From: an uncultured Veillonella sp.
GTDB lineage: Bacteria > Bacillota > Negativicutes > Veillonellales > Veillonellaceae
Assembly (NCBI RefSeq): GCF_937981445.1
Contig: NZ_CALJON010000016.1
Coordinates: 1 to 46,010, forward strand
DNA: 46,010 bases
Direction: 5' to 3'
The notes under the pieces were generated by a model. The model did not search any database, had not been told where the DNA came from, and saw only the letters and a list, made by a program, of their open reading frames with translations. The position numbers and the translations under genes were made by a program. Positions 25,247 to 33,227 of this stretch are shown here, piece after piece; the stretch's first letter is position 1, and every line of letters starts with the position of its first letter.

Positions 25247-25816
25247 ATGTATGAACAATTAATTGATGAACTACAAAGTCGTTTAACACCTAAACGATTT
25301 GCGCATACTTTGGGTGTTGCTAAAGCGGCTCAATCACTAGCTAATGTATATAATGCCAATCCAACTAAGGCTTATTTAGCGGGATTACTTCATGATTGTG
25401 GTAAAGAGATGCGCATTACCGATATGCAACAAATCGTGAAAGATGCAAATATTAATGTAGATATTGAAATGTTCAATAATGGAGCCTTACTTCACGGTTT
25501 AGTGGGGGCTATTTTAAGTCATAATGTATATGGTGTTGAAGATGTAACAATTTTAGATGCCATACGGTATCATACTACGGGACGCGTGGGCATGAAATTG
25601 ATGGATAAAATTATCTTTTTAGCTGATTATATTGAGGAAACTAGAGATTTTCCTGGTGTTGAAAGACTTCGTGAATTAGCTTATAAAGATCTAAACAAGG
25701 CCGTTCTCGCCAGCTATGATACAACTATTGTTCATTTAATTGACCAAGGTGTACCTATTTATTTTAAGACCATATTGGGGCGCAATGATATTCTTCGCCA
25801 AGTACGTAAGGGCTAG
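25247..25816 (+). CDS. yqeK: YqeK-type HD-domain diadenosine tetraphosphatase
   Basis: A 189-residue HD hydrolase. Metal-binding residues show in FAHTLGVAKAA, LLHDCGKEM and the later HGLVGA and RYHTTG segments. YqeK proteins hydrolyse Ap4A symmetrically to two ADP, a damage-nucleotide clean-up role. It starts 6 bp after nadD, as in Bacillus and relatives, consistent with shared expression. Confidence 0.9.
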   Translation: MYEQLIDELQSRLTPKRFAHTLGVAKAAQSLANVYNANPTKAYLAGLLHDCGKEMRITDMQQIVKDANINVDIEMFNNGALLHGLVGAILSHNVYGVEDVTILDAIRYHTTGRVGMKLMDKIIFLADYIEETRDFPGVERLRELAYKDLNKAVLASYDTTIVHLIDQGVPIYFKTILGRNDILRQVRKG

Positions 25817-25824
25817 GTTATAGT

Positions 25825-26856
25825 ATGGAAGAAAAAAAGCAAACAAATCGCAAGGTAAGAAGAAAGAAAAAAAGTAATATACTTTGGGGTCGCGTAATTT
25901 TGGCCGTTATAATTTTTATCTTACTACTTAGTGGCATTGTATTTGGAGCTATGAAGGGCTACGAATATTTAACAAAGCCTCAAACAACCTCTGTTGCTGA
26001 TGAAGTAACTTCTACGGAAGATAAGCCGAAAGGGCCTACGATTCCACTAGAGCAAAAATCATTGGATAAACCTATTTATATATTAGTTATTGGTAAGGAT
26101 AGTTCGAATCCAGCACAGGGAGATGCGACATTTTTAATTTCTGTTAATAAAGAACAAAAGAATGTAGATATTATAGGTATCCCTTCTAATACTAAAATTG
26201 ACAGTCGCGATAAAAAGTCTGTATCCATGTTAAACACCATGTATAGTAATGGTGGCATTGAGTTGACCAAGGCTGTAGTGGAGGACTTGTTCCATATCAT
26301 AATTCCGTATTATGTAGTTGTTGATGAGGCGGCTTTTAAAAAGACTGTAGATACATTAGGGGCCCCTGACATGTATGTGGAACGAAATATGGTTCATATG
26401 GATGAAACGATCAATAAAGCGGATGTTAATTTAGCTCGTGGGTACCAAAATTTAGATGCGGACAAAGCATTACAATATGTACGCTTTGTAGATGAAGATA
26501 CTAATGCGTTTAGTCGTACACAAAGACAGGAGCGCTTTATTAAAGAATTGTTAAGCACTCAAGAGAATACTTTTACCATAACTCGCATGTGGCATGCATG
26601 GCGACTTTGGAGTAGCTTTGAAACTAATATTTCCTCTACTGATGCTATGCGTTTAATTATGGATTTAGGTGGTTTAAAATCCAACCAAATTCACTATTAT
26701 ATTTTACCTGGCACCCGAGAAGCTATTGGCGGCCAGATGTATTGGAATTATGATCCTACAGAAGCTCAGCAATTAGTCGGTATTACCTTAGGCAATATTC
26801 CCGTTGATGGCACAACCACACCAGCTGACGAGCCAGAACCAGCTAAAGAAGGGTAA
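25825..26856 (+). CDS. LytR-CpsA-Psr (LCP) family protein
   Basis: A 343-residue membrane-anchored protein: a lysine/arginine-rich cytoplasmic start, one membrane helix (about 25-46), a linker and the LCP domain (about 85-310). LCP enzymes transfer polymers from lipid carriers to peptidoglycan. Visible features are ILVIGKDSS, IPSNTKIDSRDKK and the arginine-rich FSRTQRQERFIKELL. The C-terminal tail is Pro/Glu-rich. The last 15 bases of the gene closely match units of the tandem array that follows. Confidence 0.9.
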   Translation: MEEKKQTNRKVRRKKKSNILWGRVILAVIIFILLLSGIVFGAMKGYEYLTKPQTTSVADEVTSTEDKPKGPTIPLEQKSLDKPIYILVIGKDSSNPAQGDATFLISVNKEQKNVDIIGIPSNTKIDSRDKKSVSMLNTMYSNGGIELTKAVVEDLFHIIIPYYVVVDEAAFKKTVDTLGAPDMYVERNMVHMDETINKADVNLARGYQNLDADKALQYVRFVDEDTNAFSRTQRQERFIKELLSTQENTFTITRMWHAWRLWSSFETNISSTDAMRLIMDLGGLKSNQIHYYILPGTREAIGGQMYWNYDPTEAQQLVGITLGNIPVDGTTTPADEPEPAKEG

Positions 26857-26859
26857 TGC

Positions 26860-27085
26860 TTAAGAATGGCCAGGTGGAAAACATGGAATGCTAAGAATGG
26901 CCAAGCTCAAGAGCGTATATACTAAAGCTGACCAAGCTGAAGAGAGTATATACTAAAACTGGATAAGCTGAAGAAGGTATACGCTAAAACTGGATAAGCT
27001 GAAGAAGGTATACGTTAAAACTGGTAAAGCTAAAAAAGGGTATACTAAAACTGGTAAAGCTAAAAATAGTAATAGTAAAACAGCA
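26860..27085. repeat. 31-bp tandem repeat array
   Basis: Five to six degenerate units of 30-31 bp fill the gap between the LCP gene and rsfS. Unit starts (CTGG/CTGA) fall at 26928, 26959, 26990, 27021 and 27051. The central two units are nearly identical (CTGGATAAGCTGAAGAAGGT...); outer ones drift. The period is not a multiple of three and there are no spacers, so it is neither coding nor CRISPR. No terminator or promoter was found in the rest of this 301-bp gap. Confidence 0.9.
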
Positions 27086-27157
27086 ATGCTAGTGCATGCT
27101 AATTCTAAAGACGCTTAGTTATGAGTGTTCTATTATGTAATAAAACAAGGAGTAGTA

Positions 27158-27520
27158 ATGAAAGAAAAAGTTGATATTAAAGAATTTGCTCTTACCTTAG
27201 GGCAAGCAGGGTATGATAAAAAAGGGACTGATATTACAATTTTAGATTTAGAAGATTTGTCTTCTATTGCGGATTATTTTGTAGTTATCAGTGCATCCAA
27301 TACTAAGCAATCTCAAAGTATTGCCGATGAAATTGAAGATAAAGGGGCTGAACTAGGATTTCCTATGCTTCATCGTGAAGGCTATCATGAAGGTGAATGG
27401 ATTTTATTAGATTTTGGTGATATTATCTGTCATGTATTCGGTGGTAATGAAACACGCCAATTCTACGGTTTAGAACAATTGTGGAATGATGCGCCGCGTG
27501 TAGAATTTGTAGGGAAATAA
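27158..27520 (+). CDS. rsfS: Ribosome silencing factor RsfS
   Basis: A 120-residue protein that binds uL14 on the 50S subunit and blocks subunit joining during starvation. Family features are DLSSIADYFVVISASNTKQ near residue 45, HREGYHEGEWILLDFGD and the C-terminal RQFYGLEQLWNDAP. ATG 27158 follows ACAAGGAG; an earlier in-frame ATG at 27125 would lie before this site. The gene comes after yqeK and LCP as in related genomes. Confidence 0.95.
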   Translation: MKEKVDIKEFALTLGQAGYDKKGTDITILDLEDLSSIADYFVVISASNTKQSQSIADEIEDKGAELGFPMLHREGYHEGEWILLDFGDIICHVFGGNETRQFYGLEQLWNDAPRVEFVGK

Positions 27521-27521
27521 T

Positions 27522-28424
27522 ATGGCTACTGAATTGTTAGAAAATACATTGGCCACCTTAAAAGTATTGCGTCAAAGCGAGCAAGGCTCCTTTTTAGATG
27601 GTGGCACTGGCAATACCAATGATGATATTTTACTTCATAAAGAACAGCAAACTGAGCCTGTTCAAATTGGTGAAGAAGTGCATGTGTTCTTGTACAAAGA
27701 TCCAAAAGGACGTCTTACGGCTAGTATGCGTCTTCCTGCCATCAAAGAAGGTCAAATCGGTTATGTAGAAGTGGTGAATACGACGAAATTTGGCTGCTTC
27801 GTAGAAGTTGGCACAGAACGTGGCATTTTCATGCCTCTCGCTGAAATGCGCGGACGTCCGCAATTAGGCGAAAAAGTCTGGGTTCGATTATATTCTGATA
27901 AATCGGGCCGCTTAGCTGTGTCGATGGATGTAGATGATGCTATGCGCCGAGCTGCAAAGCCCGCTGTGGAAGCTAAAGTCGGTCAAATGGTGCGTGGTGC
28001 CATCTATAATATGACCGCTGACGGAGCCTTTTTTATTACGCCTGAACGATGGATTGCCTTTTTACATCGCAGTGAAATGACTGATTCTTTAAAAGTCGGC
28101 GCCATGGTTAAGGCGCGTGTTACGTTTAAACGAGATGATGGTCGAATTAATGTTTCCATGCGTCCTGTTAAAGAAACTGCCATAACTGAAGATGGTCTAG
28201 TATTAATGAATTATTTATGGCAACGAAATGGCCGCATGCCATACAGCGATAAAACAGCTTCAGAAATCATTAAAGATAAATTTGGCTTCAGTAAAGCCGC
28301 CTTTAAACGTGCTGTAGGACATTTGATGAAAGAAGGCAAAGTCATTCAAGAAGATGGCTGGACGCTTCTAACTGAAAAAGGAAAGGAAAGTGCTCCTAAA
28401 AAGGAGGATGCTGAAGAAGTATAA
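27522..28424 (+). CDS. cvfB: CvfB-like S1-domain RNA-binding protein
   Basis: A 300-residue protein with three S1-like OB folds (about 45-70 partial, 72-140, 148-215) and a C-terminal winged helix (about 225-290). This layout matches CvfB/YitL, an RNA-binding regulator in staphylococci. It begins two bases after the rsfS stop. The C terminus is lysine/glutamate-rich. The biological target in this organism is unknown. Confidence 0.85.
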   Translation: MATELLENTLATLKVLRQSEQGSFLDGGTGNTNDDILLHKEQQTEPVQIGEEVHVFLYKDPKGRLTASMRLPAIKEGQIGYVEVVNTTKFGCFVEVGTERGIFMPLAEMRGRPQLGEKVWVRLYSDKSGRLAVSMDVDDAMRRAAKPAVEAKVGQMVRGAIYNMTADGAFFITPERWIAFLHRSEMTDSLKVGAMVKARVTFKRDDGRINVSMRPVKETAITEDGLVLMNYLWQRNGRMPYSDKTASEIIKDKFGFSKAAFKRAVGHLMKEGKVIQEDGWTLLTEKGKESAPKKEDAEEV

Positions 28425-28465
28425 ACTTTAGTATTCAAACAGTATTTTGGAGTGTGAATAATATC

Positions 28466-29818
28466 ATGAAGATTATTGTTGTTGGTGCTGGTAAAGTTGG
28501 CTACTCTGTAGCGCAACGACTTGTTCAGGACGAACATGATGTGTATATTATTGAAAAATCCGCTGAACGCATTCGCAAGATTGAAAATAGTCTTGATGTG
28601 AGTTTAGTGCAAGGCAATGGCAGTAGTTTAAAATTACTGAAGCAAATTGGCATGGATGATGTAGGCATGCTCATCGCCGTTACTGATTCAGATGAAGTAA
28701 ATATGCTGGCCTGCTCAGTCGCTAAAATTGGTGGCATACCTAAAACTATTGCTCGCGTTAGAGATAATGAATATTTACAAGATGATAATAGGAAGTTACA
28801 AGAACAATTAGGGGTGGATTTATTTATCAATCCTGAACTTGTAACTGCGCAAGAACTTGTTCAAGTCTTGCAGACGCCGGCCGCTCTTGATGTGGAAGAT
28901 TTCGCTAGTGGTGCAGTGCGCCTCATGGAATTTAAAATGTCTGAGGACATACCTTATGTAAATAAGCGCTTACGTGATATTCGTTTTCCTGCCTCTGTAT
29001 TAGTGGTGGGGATTTTGCGTAATGGTGAAATGATTATCCCCCATGGTGAAAGTCGTTTAATGCCTTATGATAAAGTCTTTATATTAGGCGCTAAGGACAG
29101 TATGGAACAGATTGCCCTTGAGTTCCATGAGGAGAATTTAAGTCTTGACACGAAACGTGTAGTCTTAGTAGGCGCAGGGCTCATTGGCTGTAATTTAGCC
29201 GTATTATTGGAACGGGCTGGTTTCATTGTTAAAATCATAGAAAAAGATTTAAAGCGGTGCGAATACTTGGCTACATTAGTGAATGATAGTATGGTTATCA
29301 ATGGAGATGGCACCAATATGGAATTATTGGAAGCTGAGGAAATATCTGATAGTGATGCTATTATTTGTTTAACTGATGATGACAAGCTGAATTTGTTAGT
29401 TGCTTTGTTAGCTAAACATTTAGGTGTACCTAAAACTATTGTGCGTGTAGGACGTCCTGAATATATTGTCCTCATGGAGCAAGTGGGTATTGATATTGTA
29501 TTTTCCCCACGGCTTTTAACTTCAGGGGAAATTCTTCGCATGGTTCGTAAAGGCGAGCATGTAATGAGTATTTCTACTTTTGAAGGCTCTAAAGCGGAAG
29601 CGGTGGAAGTGGAATTAACTGAAGTATCGCCTCTTGTAAATTGTGCTTTGAAAGATTTGAAACTTCCTGGTAAAGCCTTGGTGGGCGCTATAGTGCGCAA
29701 TGGTAGCACCATCGTGCCAACTGGTAATACTGTATTAGAAGCGAAGGATCACATTGTATTTTTCACATTACCTGACCATGTAAATAAGTTACTTACTTAT
29801 TTACAGCCTCCAGTTTGA
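28466..29818 (+). CDS. trkA: Trk potassium uptake NAD-binding protein TrkA
   Basis: A 450-residue peripheral membrane regulator of the Trk potassium channel with duplicated RCK units. Each half has a Rossmann nucleotide motif (VVGAGKVGYSVAQ at the start; LVGAGLIGCNLAV near residue 230) and a TrkA-C domain (about 140-220 and 365-450). I use ATG 28466, which gives the classical MKIIVVGAG start; a GTG at 28454 is in frame. TrkH follows 10 bp downstream. Confidence 0.95.
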   Translation: MKIIVVGAGKVGYSVAQRLVQDEHDVYIIEKSAERIRKIENSLDVSLVQGNGSSLKLLKQIGMDDVGMLIAVTDSDEVNMLACSVAKIGGIPKTIARVRDNEYLQDDNRKLQEQLGVDLFINPELVTAQELVQVLQTPAALDVEDFASGAVRLMEFKMSEDIPYVNKRLRDIRFPASVLVVGILRNGEMIIPHGESRLMPYDKVFILGAKDSMEQIALEFHEENLSLDTKRVVLVGAGLIGCNLAVLLERAGFIVKIIEKDLKRCEYLATLVNDSMVINGDGTNMELLEAEEISDSDAIICLTDDDKLNLLVALLAKHLGVPKTIVRVGRPEYIVLMEQVGIDIVFSPRLLTSGEILRMVRKGEHVMSISTFEGSKAEAVEVELTEVSPLVNCALKDLKLPGKALVGAIVRNGSTIVPTGNTVLEAKDHIVFFTLPDHVNKLLTYLQPPV

Positions 29819-29828
29819 GAGGTGTAGT

Positions 29829-31337
29829 ATGCGAATCCAAATTGTTATGCGCTTGGTAGGGCAATTAATGTTAATTGTATCCTTGACCATGTTAATACCT
29901 TTTATTTATGGAATTATGTTTGAAGAGATATTTTTCTCTTTTTTGTTTAGCACCTTAGTAGCGGCAGCAGCAGGGGGGCTTTTGTTTTATTTTGGTGAAA
30001 ATAGTACAAGCTACAGTCTCCGAGATGGTTTTTTAACTGTAGGCTCTACATGGATACTCGTTTCTGTTTTTGCAGCTTTGCCCTTTTATTTTGGCGGTAT
30101 TTTACCTAATTTTATAGACGCTTTATTTGAATCAATATCAGGAATTACAGCCACGGGGGCAAGTGTAATTCCTGATATTGATACCATTCCTGAAGCTTAT
30201 GTCTTATGGCGAAGCCTTACAAATTGGCTAGGTGGCATGGGGATTATCGTCTTGGTACTAGCCTTTCTAAAAAATCTAGGGGCAGACTCGGCTCATTTAT
30301 TTAATGCGGAAGCCTCAGTGCCACGTCCTGGTGTAGTTATGCCACGAATTCGGTCTACAGCATTAAAACTGTGGAAAATTTATTTACTTTTCTCGGCTAT
30401 TTGTTTTGTTGCCTTAATGCTTGCTGGCATGTCTACCTTTGATGCTGTAAATATGACTTTTTCTATTATTGCTACAGGGGGGTATACACCTAATACAGGG
30501 GTCGCTGATATTTATGCCAATAATGGCTATATTCGCTTTATCTTAGTTACCTTTATGATTTTAGCGGGTGGTAATTTTACAGTATACTACAATGTATTTC
30601 AACAGGGGTTACAATCAGTATGGCAGGATTTTGAATATCGCATGTATATTTTTATTCTTGCTGTAGGCGCCCTATTTGTTGTTTTATCCTTGTGTTTACA
30701 AAGTGAGCTAAGTGTATGGGAATCCATTAATGTAGGGTCCTTCATGCTCGTTTCTATGCAAACTGGATCAGGCCTTTCCTTAGGGAATTATGATCAATGG
30801 CCACCTTTAGGGCAAATGATGCTCTTTATGGCTACTTTTTTTGGCGGTTGTAGTGGGTCTACTACAGGTGGCATTAAAATCATTCGTATTATTATTTTAA
30901 TTAAGAGCAGTTTGATTTACTTACGTAAAGCCATCCATCCTGATTTAGTACAATCCATCACAATCAATAAAAAGCCAATGCCTAATAAATGGGTACAATT
31001 AGCACAGGAATTTTTCTTTTTATATTTAACTATTTTTGCTATTAGTGCGCTTTGTATTTCGGCTACAGGTTTACCTTTTGGTGAATCGATTCAATGTGTA
31101 GCTGGTATTTTAGGTAATGTAGGCTTAGGTTTTGGTACCCTTGGGCCATCAGGCTCCTTTGCGGTATTACATCCATTTGCTAAAATTGTTTGCTTAATTG
31201 ACATGCTCTTAGGTCGTTTAGAATTATTTACCTTGCTTGTACTCTTACATCCTGATTTTTGGCAGGGGTATTTTGTAAAACGCCGTAAGAAGAGTTATAA
31301 AATCTGGCAGCCTGTAAGAGCTCATAGACGCTTTTAA
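29829..31337 (+). CDS. trkH: Potassium uptake protein TrkH
   Basis: The 502-residue pore subunit of the Trk potassium system. It has about ten membrane helices and four pore loops with a key glycine: SGITATGAS, IIATGGYTP, MQTGSGLSLG and ILGNVGLGFGTLG. The adjacent trkA encodes its gating ring. A ribosome binding site GAGAGGTG precedes the ATG. The last 19 bases of the gene match units of the repeat array downstream, so the C-terminal VRAHRRF tail may be part of that array. Confidence 0.95.
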   Translation: MRIQIVMRLVGQLMLIVSLTMLIPFIYGIMFEEIFFSFLFSTLVAAAAGGLLFYFGENSTSYSLRDGFLTVGSTWILVSVFAALPFYFGGILPNFIDALFESISGITATGASVIPDIDTIPEAYVLWRSLTNWLGGMGIIVLVLAFLKNLGADSAHLFNAEASVPRPGVVMPRIRSTALKLWKIYLLFSAICFVALMLAGMSTFDAVNMTFSIIATGGYTPNTGVADIYANNGYIRFILVTFMILAGGNFTVYYNVFQQGLQSVWQDFEYRMYIFILAVGALFVVLSLCLQSELSVWESINVGSFMLVSMQTGSGLSLGNYDQWPPLGQMMLFMATFFGGCSGSTTGGIKIIRIIILIKSSLIYLRKAIHPDLVQSITINKKPMPNKWVQLAQEFFFLYLTIFAISALCISATGLPFGESIQCVAGILGNVGLGFGTLGPSGSFAVLHPFAKIVCLIDMLLGRLELFTLLVLLHPDFWQGYFVKRRKKSYKIWQPVRAHRRF

Positions 31338-31500
31338 AGGCGTTTAGATGAGATGCTTTTAAGGTCAATCATATATTTAAGCGCATAAACATGTTTAAAG
31401 CATATAAATGCTTTTAAAGATCATAAACGTGTTTAAAGCTCATAAACGTTTTTAGGCTCATATATGTGTTTAGGACTCATAGCTTTTTTTAGTATATAGA
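31318..31500. repeat. 19-bp tandem repeat array beginning inside trkH
   Basis: Degenerate 17-19 bp units such as AAGCTCATAAACGTTTTTA (31436-31454) follow each other from about 31381 to 31490, with weaker copies before. The 3' end of trkH (31318-31336) matches that unit at 16 of 19 bases. The repeat fills most of the trkH to hydrolase gap. Confidence 0.8.
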
Positions 31501-31578
31501 TATGTTTTTGAAAGTGTACAGACTTTTAGAAATTTTATGACTCTGTTTGTATTATGTAACTGTGCAGGATTGAATGAT

Positions 31579-32172
31579 ATGGAAATTTTAAAACGACCGT
31601 TAGGTTTATATCGAACTAATTGTTATGTTCTAAAAGAAGAGGGAAAGGCTTTAGTGATTGACCCTGGATTTCATCCTAAACGTGTTATTGAAATGATTGG
31701 TTCAGCACAATTGCTAGCCATTTTATTAACTCATGGACATTGTGATCATATTTGCGCTGTTGATGGTGTCAAAGAGGTCTTTGATGTGCCCATTTATATG
31801 CATGAAGGGGATCGAGCCCTCTTGTATACTAAACGGCGCATGCCTTCTGCGTATAAGAATTTATGTAATTCCCCTTTTATTCCCATTGAAGAAGGGCATA
31901 TGGAGTGGGGGCCCTTTTCCATTGATGTATTCGAAATGCCTGGGCACAGCAAGGGGAGTGTGATGTACCAATGGGGCTCCCATCTCTTTACAGGTGATAC
32001 AGTGCTCAAGAACTCGGTCGGTGCTAGTGTAAACTTTAATGGCTCCCAAAAGGAATTAGAAGAATCTTTAAATCGATTTAAAACTTGGGATCCAAAGCTC
32101 ATAATTCATCCTGGACATGCCGAAGACAGCACAATTGGGGCCGAATTGGCTAACAATCCTTTCTTAATATAA
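31579..32172 (+). CDS. Metallo-beta-lactamase-fold hydrolase (glyoxalase II-like)
   Basis: A 197-residue hydrolase with the zinc-binding HxHxDH motif (LTHGHCDHI), a later histidine (PGHSKGSV), the bridging aspartate (FTGDTVL) and the last histidine (IIHPGHAEDS). This is the glyoxalase II-like subgroup found in many Firmicutes; the substrate is unknown (thioester hydrolysis is possible). ATG 31579 follows CAGGAT; an upstream in-frame start at 31537 lacks a ribosome binding site and would add a non-conserved 14 residues. No terminator was seen after it. Confidence 0.88.
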   Translation: MEILKRPLGLYRTNCYVLKEEGKALVIDPGFHPKRVIEMIGSAQLLAILLTHGHCDHICAVDGVKEVFDVPIYMHEGDRALLYTKRRMPSAYKNLCNSPFIPIEEGHMEWGPFSIDVFEMPGHSKGSVMYQWGSHLFTGDTVLKNSVGASVNFNGSQKELEESLNRFKTWDPKLIIHPGHAEDSTIGAELANNPFLI

Positions 32173-32233
32173 TATAGGTTTATAGGGCTCAAATAGGGGA
32201 TTAAAAAAATTTTAAAAAAATCTAAAAAAGGGC

Positions 32234-32262
32234 TTGTAAAAAAATAAAATATGCATTATAAT
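32234..32262 (+). promoter_or_regulatory. Upstream promoter (P1) of the tRNA operon
   Basis: TTGTAA (32234-32239), a 17-bp spacer and TATAAT (32257-32262). The transcript would include a 180-nt leader before the first tRNA. Confidence 0.65.
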
Positions 32263-32263
32263 G

Positions 32264-32328
32264 AACTAGTTGTCAGATGACAGTACTTAGTAATTACTGA
32301 GAATGCAGTCTTAGTGGCAACTAGTTGT
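32264..32328. promoter_or_regulatory. Paired palindromic AACTAGTTGT boxes at P1
   Basis: The decamer AACTAGTTGT occurs at 32264-32273 and 32319-32328, 55 bp apart. Its core AACTAGTT is a perfect palindrome, so the two copies can act as two operators or as the arms of one long hairpin. The first copy directly follows the -10 box of P1. The region 32173-32448 otherwise contains only AT-rich sequence and two promoters. Confidence 0.5.
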
Positions 32329-32402
32329 TATTATTGTTTTTACACTTGTAAGTACCTTTGAATAAGTATTTAAAATACTTTATAAAATTTCAAAAAAAGT
32401 AC

Positions 32403-32431
32403 TTGACAATTAACTTCTAAAAACATATAAT
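32403..32431 (+). promoter_or_regulatory. Main promoter (P2) of the tRNA operon
   Basis: Perfect TTGACA (32403-32408) and TATAAT (32426-32431) with a 17-bp spacer, ending 17 bp before tRNA-Asp. Confidence 0.9.
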
Positions 32432-32448
32432 AACGAAGTAACGTAAAC

Positions 32449-32524
32449 GGCCCCGTGGTGTAGCGGTTAACATGTCGCCCTGTCACGGCGAAGATCGTCA
32501 GTTCAAATCTGATCGGGGTCGCCA
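32449..32524 (+). tRNA. tRNA-Asp (GTC)
   Basis: A 76-nt cloverleaf: acceptor GGCCCCG with CGGGGTC, anticodon loop CTGTCAC, T loop TTCAAAT, discriminator G and encoded CCA (32522-32524). First gene of the tRNA operon. Confidence 0.97.
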
Positions 32525-32529
32525 CGTTT

Positions 32530-32605
32530 GCCCCGGTAGCTCAGTCGGTAGAGCAAAGGACTGAAAATCCTTGTGTCGGCAGTTCGATTCTGCCCTGGGG
32601 CACCA
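32530..32605 (+). tRNA. tRNA-Phe (GAA)
   Basis: A 76-nt cloverleaf: acceptor GCCCCGG with CTGGGGC, anticodon loop CTGAAAA, T loop TTCGATT, encoded CCA. It lies 5 bases after tRNA-Asp. Confidence 0.97.
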
Positions 32606-32610
32606 TGTGT

Positions 32611-32685
32611 GCGGAAATAGCTCAGTGGTAGAGCACCGCCTTGCCAAGGCGGGGGTCGCGAGTTCGAATCTCGTTTTCCGCTCCA
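32611..32685 (+). tRNA. tRNA-Gly (GCC)
   Basis: A 75-nt cloverleaf: acceptor GCGGAAA with TTTCCGC, anticodon loop TTGCCAA, discriminator T and encoded CCA. Confidence 0.97.
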
Positions 32686-32691
32686 CTTTTT

Positions 32692-32766
<75 letters not shown>

Positions 32767-32783
32767 TATTTTATTCCACCCAT

Positions 32784-32872
32784 GCCGGGGTGGCGGAACA
32801 GGCAGACGCAACGGACTTAAAATCCGTCGGTTAGAAATAACCGTACCGGTTCGATTCCGGTCCTCGGCACCA
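32784..32872 (+). tRNA. tRNA-Leu (TAA)
   Basis: An 89-nt cloverleaf with the long variable arm of class II tRNAs (TCGGTTAGAAATAACCGT region), acceptor GCCGGGG with CCTCGGC, anticodon loop CTTAAAA, encoded CCA. Last gene of the operon. Confidence 0.97.
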
Positions 32873-32874
32873 TT

Positions 32875-32907
32875 TAGACTGAACATTTATGTTCAGTCTA
32901 TTTTTTT
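32875..32907 (+). terminator. Terminator of the tRNA operon
   Basis: TAGACTGAACA (32875-32885) pairs perfectly with TGTTCAGTCTA (32890-32900), followed by seven Ts, starting 3 bases after tRNA-Leu. Confidence 0.95.
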
Positions 32908-33130
32908 ATTTGTGGATTATAAAATTCATTTATTCGGTTTTACACTATAGACCCCATTAATAACAATTGTATTACCAAAGCATTTTTATTACAGTTAGTT
33001 GGTGTATGGTCTTGTCCTATACCTCTATGATTCTGAATACTTATTACCTTAAATAAAAGGGGCTGTAAGGGAAGACAGTGTGGTGGAGGGGCGCTTTACA
33101 ACAAACGGGATATTCTTTGATGGATAAAGG
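32908..33130. other. Gene-free stretch between converging units
   Basis: I see no credible gene, RNA or promoter here. The short minus-strand frame near 33044-33238 has no homology cue or ribosome binding site. The composition is somewhat more mixed than other gaps, so decayed sequence is possible. Confidence 0.4.
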
Positions 33131-33181
33131 AAAACAAGGACTTCTTTGAGAGTTATGATGGCTCAAAGAAGTCCTTGTTTT
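33131..33181. terminator. 20-bp perfect stem, probable terminator of the minus-strand gene
   Basis: Bases 33131-33150 are perfectly complementary to 33162-33181 around an 11-base loop. The stem begins with AAAA and ends with TTTT, so it can work in both directions. It lies 46 bp beyond the stop of the minus-strand transferase gene and also faces the tRNA operon. Confidence 0.8.
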
Positions 33182-33227
33182 AAAAAGAAAATAAAATTGT
33201 AACTTAAATGGTGGAAAAATCAGCACT

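Noticed and set aside
26860..27085. Possible CRISPR array (period near 31 bp)
   Set aside because: Units are directly adjacent with no spacers, they drift in sequence, and no cas gene is present.
29065..29712. 215-codon frame antisense to trkA
   Set aside because: Low-complexity Ser/Thr-rich shadow of a strongly conserved gene on the other strand.
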